From: JAADJA01 sp963840975
Lineage (GTDB): Bacteria > Bacteroidota > Bacteroidia > Bacteroidales > JAADJA01
Reading direction: 5' to 3'
Length of the DNA stretch: 64,000 nucleotides
Assembly (NCBI GenBank): GCA_963840975.1
Contig: CAWJBC010000017.1
Coordinates: forward strand, 124,001-188,000
The position numbers were made by a program, and so were the translations under genes. Positions 56,712-64,000 of this stretch are shown here, piece after piece (position 1 is the first letter of the stretch; each line of letters opens with the position of its first letter). A model generated the notes under the pieces. That model was not told the origin of the DNA. It saw only the letters and a list, made by a program, of their open reading frames with translations, and searched no databases.

Positions 56712-58856
56712 TTCAAAGTCCATTTGTTTTTTTGCCAGATCAATTTTTTTGACCCTGATCCTTATCGGATCGCCCAATTTGTATTCTTTGCCAAACTGAT
56801 GACCGGTGACCCTGTAATTTTCTTCGTCAAGGTAGTAAAAGTCATCATCAAGGTACTTCAGCGAGATCATCCCTTCGCATTTGTTTCCATCTAACTCGAC
56901 AAAGATTCCCCACTTGCTGACTCCGGATATCAAGCCACTGAACTCCAGACCTATTTTATCCAATAAATATTCAGCCTGCTTGTACTTAATGGATGCCCTT
57001 TCAGCCTGCAAGGCTTTCCGTTCCATTTCGGAGGTATGCTTGCACTTCTCTTCATACTCTAACGGATTAACAGAAGATCCGCCGCTTAAATACGATTCTA
57101 ACAACCGATGAACCATAAGATCGGGATACCTCCTGATGGGTGATGTAAAATGGGTATAATATTGAAATGCCAAACCGTAATGTCCGATGTTATTGATTGA
57201 ATATTCAGCTTTTGCCATCGTGCGCACTGCTATATTCTCTATCATGTTTTCCTCACCTTTGCCCTTGATCTGTTCAAAAAGTTGATTCAGAGAAGAGGAT
57301 ATGGATTTTCTTGATCCGAGGTTTAAATTATAACCTAACTTGCTAACAAATTGTGAAAAAGTTTCCAGCTTTTCAGGATTCGGTACATCATGAATCCGGT
57401 AGACAAATGTGCGCGGCTCCTGACGACCCTGCTTTTTCCCAATTTTTTCAGCAACTTTCCGGTTGGCAAGTAACATGAAATCCTCAATCAACCGGTTCGA
57501 ATCCTTTTGCTCCTTCAAATAAGCACCAGTCGGTTTTCCATTTTCATCCAGGATAAATTTTACTTCCTGAGATGAAAAAGCGATAGAACCCTTTTTAAAT
57601 CTATCATCACGAAGTTTTTTAGCAAGTTCATTCAGAACCAGAATGTTTTCTTTATACTGATTGTTCCCGCCTTCGATAATTTCCTGAACCTCTTCGTAAT
57701 TATACCTGAAATTGGAATTAATGATGGTCCGACCAAACCATTCATTCAATACCTCAGCCTTATCATTCATTTCGAAAACGGCAGCGAAACATAACTTGTC
57801 TTCATTGGCTCTGAGTGAACAAACTTCGTTAGACAATTTCTCTGGCAACATCGGAATTACCCTGTCAACAAGATAGATAGAAGTCGCTCTCGCATAGGCT
57901 TCTTTATCAATAGCTGTACCCGGTTTTACGTAATATGAAACGTCAGCAATATGAACCCCAACTTCCCAATTGCCATTTTCAATTTTCCTAAGAGAAATAG
58001 CGTCATCAAAATCTTTGGCATCCTGCGGATCAATTGTAATGGTAAACACTTCCCTATAATCCTTCCTGCTTTTGATTTCCTTTTCCGAAATTTCGACAGG
58101 AATCTGATCGGCTTCCTTTACTACCTTTTCCGGAAACCTGAGAGGAAAGTCAAAATCCGCAAGGATGGATTTCATTTCAACTTCATGTTCACCGGGTTTA
58201 CCCAATACTTCTGTGATTTCTCCAAAAGGATTTTTTGAATGTTCGGGCCAATCGGTTATAACAGCAATCGCTTTGTTGCCATTCTGCGCTCCATGCAGGT
58301 TCGATACCGGGATATAAATATCAACCGGAATATTGGAATCGTCAGGTACCAAAAAGGCATAGTTTTTCGACACTTCAACGATTCCGACGAATTGCTTTTT
58401 ACCCCGTTCGATGATTTCAGTGATTTTTCCTTCGGTTTTTCTACCTTTCCGGGCTGGAAATAATCTCACTTTTACTTTATCACCATGAAGAGCATGGTAA
58501 GTATTATTAGCAGCGATAAACACATCCTCAGGAAGTTCAGGTGTCATGATATACGCTTTTCCGGTTTGCTTCATATCAACTATACCCATAATGACGCTGG
58601 CCCCGATGGTTTTTATATTATCAGGGTTCAGTTTGTATTTTCCCCTGTTCATTTCAATGATTTCTTCGTTCGCTCCCAGCTTGTTGAGGATGTCCTTGAC
58701 CATTTGCTTGCTAACTTTGTCCGAGATTCCCAGCACCCCTGAAAGTTGTCTGAAATTATAGGATTTGTAAGGATTCTGGGTAAACACATTCAGCACAGTT
58801 GCTGCAAAGGAGTTCCTTGTGGGTCTGTTTTTTTGAGGATTTTTTTTTCTTGACAT
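56703..58856 (-). CDS. rnr: Ribonuclease R
   Basis: 717-residue 3'-5' exoribonuclease of the RNB family that degrades structured RNA. Order: N-terminal winged-helix domain (15-85), two cold-shock/OB domains (90-245), the RNB catalytic domain (about 270-590) with the metal-binding aspartates in TIDPQDAKDFDDAISL and the HIADVSYYV, SLRANEDKLCFA and HFTSPIRRYPDLMVHR motifs, and an S1 domain at the C-terminus (GLISGVSKWGIFVEL). All family parts are present, and the length is normal for Bacteroidota. It is convergent with the unknown membrane protein and divergent from comF. Confidence 0.95.
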   Translation of the reverse strand: MSRKKNPQKNRPTRNSFAATVLNVFTQNPYKSYNFRQLSGVLGISDKVSKQMVKDILNKLGANEEIIEMNRGKYKLNPDNIKTIGASVIMGIVDMKQTGKAYIMTPELPEDVFIAANNTYHALHGDKVKVRLFPARKGRKTEGKITEIIERGKKQFVGIVEVSKNYAFLVPDDSNIPVDIYIPVSNLHGAQNGNKAIAVITDWPEHSKNPFGEITEVLGKPGEHEVEMKSILADFDFPLRFPEKVVKEADQIPVEISEKEIKSRKDYREVFTITIDPQDAKDFDDAISLRKIENGNWEVGVHIADVSYYVKPGTAIDKEAYARATSIYLVDRVIPMLPEKLSNEVCSLRANEDKLCFAAVFEMNDKAEVLNEWFGRTIINSNFRYNYEEVQEIIEGGNNQYKENILVLNELAKKLRDDRFKKGSIAFSSQEVKFILDENGKPTGAYLKEQKDSNRLIEDFMLLANRKVAEKIGKKQGRQEPRTFVYRIHDVPNPEKLETFSQFVSKLGYNLNLGSRKSISSSLNQLFEQIKGKGEENMIENIAVRTMAKAEYSINNIGHYGLAFQYYTHFTSPIRRYPDLMVHRLLESYLSGGSSVNPLEYEEKCKHTSEMERKALQAERASIKYKQAEYLLDKIGLEFSGLISGVSKWGIFVELDGNKCEGMISLKYLDDDFYYLDEENYRVTGHQFGKEYKLGDPIRIRVKKIDLAKKQMDFELV

Positions 58857-58924
58857 ATTTTCTAAATAAGGATTTTTCTCATCATAATAATAATGTAAAG
58901 GTAAGACTATTTAAGATTTTTATA

Positions 58925-58932
58925 TAATTTTG
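58925..58932 (+). promoter_or_regulatory. TAATTTTG -7 element for comF
   Basis: TAATTTTG ends 7 bases before the ATG at 58940. With the usual distance to the start point the transcript would have almost no leader. Confidence 0.4.
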
Positions 58933-58939
58933 GAAAACC

Positions 58940-59629
58940 ATGAACCTTTTGGATGATTTAATATCATTATTTTTTCCGAAAACCTGCCCGGCTTGCGGAT
59001 ACAACTTATTTAGCAACGAGAAGATAATCTGTTCCAGGTGCCTCTACCATTTACCAAAAACTGATTTTCATAAGGAAAAAGACAATCCTGTGAGCAAGGT
59101 TTTCTGGGGTAGGGTAAACCTGGAGTCAGCCTCAGCCATGTATTATTACAGAAAAGGCAGCAAGGTTCAGCATTTGATCCACCAGCTAAAATATAAAGGA
59201 TATAAAGATATCGGATTTTTTTTAGGAGAAATGTACGGATCAGAGTTATTAACTGCGGAAGACTTTAATAAAATTGACCTCATCGTTCCTATCCCGCTCC
59301 ACAAAAAAAAATTATTAAAAAGAGGGTTTAACCAGTCGGAAGTATTTGCGATTGGATTATCAAAAGCCATGAAGAAAGAAACGGATACGACATCAGTCAT
59401 CAGGACAGTGGCAACCTCCACGCAAACCCGTAAAAGCCGCTACAAAAGATGGGAAAACGTCAATGAAATTTTTGAAGTGAAACATCCCGATAAAATTGCA
59501 GGCAAACACATTTTATTAGTGGATGATGTAATCACTACCGGCGCCACAATGGAGGCTTGTGTACAGGTCATTCTTCAAGTGCCCGGCACCAGGGCAAGCG
59601 CTGCTTCCATTGCTTTTGCAGCGCATTAA
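58940..59629 (+). CDS. comF: ComF-family phosphoribosyltransferase-like protein
   Basis: 229 residues. The N-terminal zinc ribbon has Cys16, Cys19, Cys31 and Cys34 (CPACG and CSRC). The type I phosphoribosyltransferase fold follows, with IVPIPLHKKKLLKRGFNQS (ComF hallmark) and the PRPP loop LLVDDVITTGATM. In competent bacteria ComF helps bring transforming DNA into the cytoplasm; in Bacteroidota homologs are universal and the role is less certain. A strong terminator follows. The MNLLDDLISLFFPKTC start is typical, although a TAATTTTG element lies only 7 bases upstream. Confidence 0.92.
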   Translation: MNLLDDLISLFFPKTCPACGYNLFSNEKIICSRCLYHLPKTDFHKEKDNPVSKVFWGRVNLESASAMYYYRKGSKVQHLIHQLKYKGYKDIGFFLGEMYGSELLTAEDFNKIDLIVPIPLHKKKLLKRGFNQSEVFAIGLSKAMKKETDTTSVIRTVATSTQTRKSRYKRWENVNEIFEVKHPDKIAGKHILLVDDVITTGATMEACVQVILQVPGTRASAASIAFAAH

Positions 59630-59664
59630 AAAACCCGGCGATAAATCTATACCACCGGGTTTTT
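59629..59664. terminator. Bidirectional terminator between comF and the small sorted protein
   Basis: AAAAACCCGG (59629-59638) pairs with CCGGGTTTTT (59655-59664) across a 16-base loop. A and T runs on both sides let it work for both convergent transcripts. Confidence 0.85.
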
Positions 59665-59690
59665 AGCTAAAATTCCGTTACATAAACTTA

Positions 59691-59918
59691 TTATTGCTTA
59701 TTCCTGTTGATGAGCAATCTGAACTTATTGTACCCATAAAGTCCGCCCATGATAAGCAAATAAATCAATCCTCCGCCAACAGGTGAGCCACCTCCAACCG
59801 GATCGCCACCTCCAGGTCCACCGCCCGGATCAGGCGGCTGATCAGCAAAAACGGGTAATCCAACTAAAAGTACCAATAAGAGGAATAGTAATGTAAGCGA
59901 TTTGAAATTTTTGTTCAT
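59691..59918 (-). CDS. Small secreted protein with exosortase-type C-terminal sorting signal
   Basis: 75 residues. Signal peptide MNKNFKSLTLLFLLLVLLVGLPVFA (cut after residue 25), then only about 20 residues of Pro/Gly-rich sequence (DQPPDPGGGPGGGDP). The end is a PVGGG motif (46-50), a hydrophobic helix LIYLLIMGGLYGY and a basic tail KFRLLINRNKQ. This tripartite end resembles the Bacteroidota PID/PEP-CTERM-type signals read by exosortases. The protein is almost nothing but signals, so it may be a pilot substrate, a regulator or a very small surface peptide. It starts 18 bases from the T9SS gene stop at 59937. A simple membrane peptide is the alternative. Confidence 0.75.
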   Translation of the reverse strand: MNKNFKSLTLLFLLLVLLVGLPVFADQPPDPGGGPGGGDPVGGGSPVGGGLIYLLIMGGLYGYNKFRLLINRNKQ

Positions 59919-59936
59919 ATCCTTTATTTTATGCTA

Positions 59937-62369
59937 TTATCTGATGTAAACTTTCTGGCTCAAATTGCCTTTATCTGAAGAAACCCTAACAATCATGTAT
60001 CCATGTTTTCCGGTGAGATCAAATTTCTTCATGGTTTCACCATTCAATTTTTCCTTCACAATTTCCCGTCCAAGTAAATCGTAAATAACGGTAAGCCCAT
60101 TTAATCCTTCCTGAGAAGTTACATAAACATCCTGGTCGTAAGAATAGACTTTTACATCATTTAAATCTAAATTGTTCTCCGGCACAGCCAAAACGCCACT
60201 CATGTGCAACAGGAAACGAATCGGCTCATCATTGGGTCCGGCTGAAAAACTATAAACCGTATTTTCCTCAATTTTGGTAAAGGTTCCTTCAATTAAATCT
60301 TCAAGATAAAGATTTACCGAAGGATCAAATTCTCCAAAATCACTAACTGAAAGCGTATAAACATCATTGACGCCAACTTCCATACCCACAGGAATAACTT
60401 TGTAGTCTTCACTTTCGGGGAAAGAGTTAATGGATAACTCTTTGTTATCTTTCGATAGCGAATACAATTGTGGTGCAGCTTCGGAACCATGGAATTTGGA
60501 TGCATCCATTGGATCAAGTTGAATAGAAGCCAGGGGATCAACACGGATGATCATTTCATCAGCGTAATTGTTACCTTCAACCCTTAATTTTAACAGATTA
60601 TCAAAACTCTCACCTGATTTCAAAATATCTTTGGAAGCATGAATTCTCGCACCATTTTCTACACCCAACGAACCTGTTGCGGCAGAACAATGAACAAAGA
60701 ATCCCTGGTGAGGAGGAATAATATTATCAACATCATTGGTGCCGGTAAATCCATCCTTAACATACGTACCATAATTTCCAAACGATTGGTTCCAAATATA
60801 AAGGGTAGGATCTATGTTTCCTGCTGTTCTTGACCATCCACTTCCATCATCAACATTCCAGTCCAATGAAGAAGGATAAGGGTTGCCGGCAAAATTATAA
60901 CCATTATTAAGAGCCGGTCCTGCTGCGGTGGCAGAAATTGTTTTCGCTCCGGTATTTAAATTTCCACCAAAAGAAACAGTCGTATTCCCGGTCATTCCAC
61001 TTTGGGACCAAACTGCAAAACCCTGCATATCAGTAGTCATAACATAAGCTGGATCTGTGATATAGGTCCATGCACCTGCTGGCTCACTCCATTCCATCAT
61101 GTAAATTCCTAAAAACACATTAGCTGTTGGATTATCCACAGGTGCTGAAACATAATGCCATTTATCCTGAGTAAGATAACGTTCAACGGTAGCGCTAACG
61201 CCATTGTTTTCAATCAGGGAGCCGGTTCCCGTAGCATCGGATTTGATGGTTATTCCTAAATTTCCTGCACTGTTTGCAAGAGTACCAGCAACTGTTAAAG
61301 AACCTGTCGGATCAATTTGCAGATTAGCACCTGATTCAACCGTTAGGTTCAGAGAGTTTGCTGTATTACTAATGACCGGAAAGTTAGTTATTCCGGCAGA
61401 TGGGATCAAAGCATCACTGGTTGCAGCAGGAATACCATTCATCCAGTTTGTGCCTGTATGCCAGGCAGTGCTTGTAGTCCCCGTCCAGGTTGAAGTAATT
61501 TGAAGGTTTACTGCCCCCGGTGTCGGCAGGGCCTGATCGTAGGTGTAAGTATTTCTCATTCCACCTGAACCATTAGGAATTCTTTGGCAGGAATGTAAAG
61601 CACTATTACCTCTTCCTCCTTCATTAATTTGTGGTTCAACTGCATTTAATAAAACAAGTAATTCAGCATCATCAGGATCGCTTGTATCATAAACCAAAGC
61701 ATCAAGTAAATTGAATGTTGTAACCGCTGTACCAATTGGAAAATCAGCGCTATTACTAATGAATAATGCAACTGCATCAGCACCATTTTGGATTTGATCT
61801 GTTGCTCCTAAAAACAGCATATCTACATTAGGTACAGTTGAACTACCTAAAACAAAGTATCCATTTGCATCTGTTGAATATCCATCAAGATCATAAGCTG
61901 AATAGGAAAGATCATTGGAGCCATTGTAAAGTACTATGACCAATCCGGTTAAATCGGTATTACCAACTCCACCATCATAAAGTTCAACAAATTCTAATGC
62001 ATCAGTTCCCGGTGTATCCGCATCAACTTCATTGATCATGACAAAATTTGCAACCGGGCAAGCATCACATGAGTTAAAACAAACCAAATTCAGCGTAGTA
62101 TTTGCTGAAGGTACATTGATGTAGCGATTTCCCCATGAAGATGCAAGACAAGGACCATCAAAATTTTCCCAGCCATCATTGCCATTCTTGAACTTATATT
62201 CCTGAAAGGATGTTTCTTGTAAAGAAAAAGTTACTTCCCAAATAGCACCGCTAATATTAGCCATTGGTGTATTGGTCCAGCCGTTGAAACTACCAGCAAT
62301 ATTAACACCACCAGAAACTGTTTCGTTTTTCATATCCACTCTGAAGGTAATATCAAAGAAACTTAACAC
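59937..62369 (-). CDS. T9SS surface protein: starch-binding-like, lamin-tail and sorting domains
   Basis: 810 residues as listed, but the GTG start at 62369 is unlikely. The frame is open up to 62441, and the sequence before it (WIFENADYSLEPVCFASVNCG) looks like coding. Order: a starch-binding/CBM48-like module (FRVDM...VNIAGSFNGW, 1-105), a lamin-tail domain (MINEVDADTPGTDALEFVELYD, 110-280), an Ig-like/solenoid domain, the KWHYVSAP domain also seen in the 9618 and 14690 proteins (from about 395), and a T9SS type A domain (YDLLGREI, final KVYIR). It is probably the back half of one gene whose front half is at 62471-64000. Surface or glycan-binding roles are inferred. Confidence 0.8.
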   Translation of the reverse strand: MLSFFDITFRVDMKNETVSGGVNIAGSFNGWTNTPMANISGAIWEVTFSLQETSFQEYKFKNGNDGWENFDGPCLASSWGNRYINVPSANTTLNLVCFNSCDACPVANFVMINEVDADTPGTDALEFVELYDGGVGNTDLTGLVIVLYNGSNDLSYSAYDLDGYSTDANGYFVLGSSTVPNVDMLFLGATDQIQNGADAVALFISNSADFPIGTAVTTFNLLDALVYDTSDPDDAELLVLLNAVEPQINEGGRGNSALHSCQRIPNGSGGMRNTYTYDQALPTPGAVNLQITSTWTGTTSTAWHTGTNWMNGIPAATSDALIPSAGITNFPVISNTANSLNLTVESGANLQIDPTGSLTVAGTLANSAGNLGITIKSDATGTGSLIENNGVSATVERYLTQDKWHYVSAPVDNPTANVFLGIYMMEWSEPAGAWTYITDPAYVMTTDMQGFAVWSQSGMTGNTTVSFGGNLNTGAKTISATAAGPALNNGYNFAGNPYPSSLDWNVDDGSGWSRTAGNIDPTLYIWNQSFGNYGTYVKDGFTGTNDVDNIIPPHQGFFVHCSAATGSLGVENGARIHASKDILKSGESFDNLLKLRVEGNNYADEMIIRVDPLASIQLDPMDASKFHGSEAAPQLYSLSKDNKELSINSFPESEDYKVIPVGMEVGVNDVYTLSVSDFGEFDPSVNLYLEDLIEGTFTKIEENTVYSFSAGPNDEPIRFLLHMSGVLAVPENNLDLNDVKVYSYDQDVYVTSQEGLNGLTVIYDLLGREIVKEKLNGETMKKFDLTGKHGYMIVRVSSDKGNLSQKVYIR

Positions 62370-62470
62370 TCCACAATTTACAGAAGCAAAACAAACCGGT
62401 TCGAGTGAATAATCTGCATTTTCAAATATCCAGTAAGTCCGTTATGCCATTGCAGTTTGCAGTCAATTTG

Positions 62471-64000
62471 TCAGGTTAAACAACAATTTACTCCATCCAA
62501 AAACCACCTTGAACCACCATATTGAGTTTCATACCTGTTAGATGTGCCAGGCGCCACGCATGTTGCCGGAACAACTTCGTCTGATCCCCAGGCATTGCCA
62601 TTGATGTATTTAAATTGGTATTCAATACCAGAAAACAATGGCATCGTTACAGAATAAATCTGATCAAGTTCAGGATCGGTCATTGCAATTGCTGACGGAC
62701 TCCACCAGTCGTTAAAACTTCCGGCAATATGCACCCCATTTGGCGAAACCGTTTGTTCAGCCATATTTACCTGGAAGGTTACATCCACCTGCGTTCCCTC
62801 AAAAATAGTGATGTCGTCAACCCGCCATGAACGTGGTGCAGTAGTTGAATAATATTTGAAACCAATGTACACATTAATTCCTGAAATGGCTGATAAATCA
62901 ACAATATATGAAGGTTGCCATGCAGCCGGGTTTCCTGCTTTAATGAAACTTAATTCAGTCCAGATTGCTGTAGTTGGGTCACCAACACCTGCATAGTTAG
63001 TGGAATAAAAAAGTTTCAGGTAGTTGTTGGCGTCCTCACTTCCATATTCATAAAATGTATAGAACTGCATGATTTCATTGGAATAACTATTGAAATCTAT
63101 TCCCGGAAGAATCAGCCAGTCCTCTTCAGGATTTGAACCACCAAAACCATTCATGTAAGCATGGCCGTCATCTGTTCCTAATTTATCATCCCAAATCCAG
63201 TTCTTGGTTCCACCTGCCACACTAAAGGCAAGGCAATCATCCAGGTCAGCATCGAAAGTTTGAGAATAAGGAAGTGGAGTAGTTACCGGATTAACAACTG
63301 TATAACTCTGTTCAGGACTAGTAGTTTCGTCTGCGTCATCGTCCAGAGCATAAACTTCATAATATACAGTAGTTCCATTAATTTGTGCAGGAATATCAGA
63401 AACAGTGGTATAAGTGTCACCTGAACCACCATTTGACATGTCAATATTGTTTGTAAGACTTCCAGAAATAGTTCCCCAATGCAATTCAACGCCTTCAACT
63501 GTACCATCACTATCTGTAACATCAGCAGAAACGGAAACGGGGGTTATTGAAGTAATTCCTGAGGAAGGGGATTGGACGATGTTGGTAATTGAGGGAGGGA
63601 TATTGCCGCCAGATGAATATCCCGTCCATATAAAATCATCTACCATAATCCTTTCAGTTGTTGCAGTTGCAGATAAGCGAATTAAAATACTCGAATTTGC
63701 ACTATTTATAGTACCATTAAAAGTTGACCAGTCAGAACTATTGTTAAGGCTTGTATTATCGATTAAAGCAACATAAGTCCAATCTACACCACCGTTAACT
63801 GAATAATCTAAGGTATAAGCAGGTGATGGTGACGCATCCCACCTTCTGATTTTTAAACTAAAAGTAGATACTCCACCAGATGAGATAGTGATTCTCCAAT
63901 CAACAGGAAAAACATTGCTCAGACGCCATGAATAAATACCAAAGGCACCGGCAAATCCATCTTGTAATGTTGTAGTATTTCTTAATGCTGGCCCACCAGT
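62471..64000 (-). CDS. Front part of the same T9SS surface protein, open at the right edge
   Basis: 510 codons in the window. The frame continues through the edge at 64000, so the ATG at 63646 is only internal (VDDFIWTGY). Features from the edge: a jellyroll-like domain (TLQDGFAGAFGIYSW...WRITISSGGVST), an Ig-like domain (SVSADVTDSDGTVEGVELHW), a second jellyroll (PLPYSQTFDADLDDCLAF) and a starch-binding-like module (FQVNMAEQTVSPNGVHIAGSFNDW) that parallels the one in the 59937 frame. The stop at 62471 comes right after GVNCCLT, where the paralog continues, so the gene is probably broken here; both other frames between 62440 and 62480 also contain stops. Confidence 0.75.
   Translation of the reverse strand, partial: TGGPALRNTTTLQDGFAGAFGIYSWRLSNVFPVDWRITISSGGVSTFSLKIRRWDASPSPAYTLDYSVNGGVDWTYVALIDNTSLNNSSDWSTFNGTINSANSSILIRLSATATTERIMVDDFIWTGYSSGGNIPPSITNIVQSPSSGITSITPVSVSADVTDSDGTVEGVELHWGTISGSLTNNIDMSNGGSGDTYTTVSDIPAQINGTTVYYEVYALDDDADETTSPEQSYTVVNPVTTPLPYSQTFDADLDDCLAFSVAGGTKNWIWDDKLGTDDGHAYMNGFGGSNPEEDWLILPGIDFNSYSNEIMQFYTFYEYGSEDANNYLKLFYSTNYAGVGDPTTAIWTELSFIKAGNPAAWQPSYIVDLSAISGINVYIGFKYYSTTAPRSWRVDDITIFEGTQVDVTFQVNMAEQTVSPNGVHIAGSFNDWWSPSAIAMTDPELDQIYSVTMPLFSGIEYQFKYINGNAWGSDEVVPATCVAPGTSNRYETQYGGSRWFLDGVNCCLT

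Overview
The window comes from a member of the Bacteroidota, probably an environmental Bacteroidales-type organism or a metagenome bin. The reasons are several large secreted proteins ending in type IX secretion (T9SS) type A sorting domains, TAnnTTTG promoter elements, few Shine-Dalgarno sites, a fused MurF-alanine racemase, a PPi-type phosphofructokinase and an exosortase. I see no rRNA, tRNA, CRISPR array or transposase, and I cannot name the species.

Layout. (1) 1-23,283, all minus strand: a subtilase cut by the left edge, then five very large secreted mosaic proteins built from beta-propellers, PKD, CUB-like, GEVED, cohesin-like and beta-solenoid modules. Two end in T9SS sorting domains; in one of these an in-frame TGA cuts the domain. 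Three end in a dockerin-like double EF-hand module instead, and one of these three is frameshifted. (2) 23,485-29,301, plus strand: PPi-phosphofructokinase, an RND/MMPL exporter, RmlA and a polyprenyl diphosphate synthase. (3) 29,333-33,539, minus: a frameshifted GT-C-like membrane protein, a DUF559 nuclease-like gene between inverted G/C-rich repeats, and an ABC-F ATPase. (4) 33,643-43,323, minus: three tandem paralogous T9SS surface proteins. (5) 43,536-51,385: aldehyde dehydrogenase, lipoprotein, LuxE-like protein, SRAP peptidase, UmuC-type polymerase, M17 aminopeptidase and PdxA. (6) 51,446-59,918: MurF-Alr fusion, GT2 glycosyltransferase, exosortase, an unknown membrane protein, RNase R, ComF and a 75-residue protein that looks like an exosortase substrate. 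(7) 59,937-64,000, minus: a large T9SS protein with starch-binding-like modules and a lamin-tail domain, apparently broken near 62.45 kb and running off the right edge.

How it fits together. About two thirds of the sequence is devoted to the cell surface, using two or three display routes: T9SS type A domains, a cohesin/dockerin-like route and an exosortase route. The rest is housekeeping: glycolysis, nucleotide sugar and isoprenoid supply, peptidoglycan precursors, PLP synthesis, DNA damage response and RNA turnover. Four genes, all surface- or glycan-related, carry a frameshift or premature stop. These may be assembly errors or real decay.
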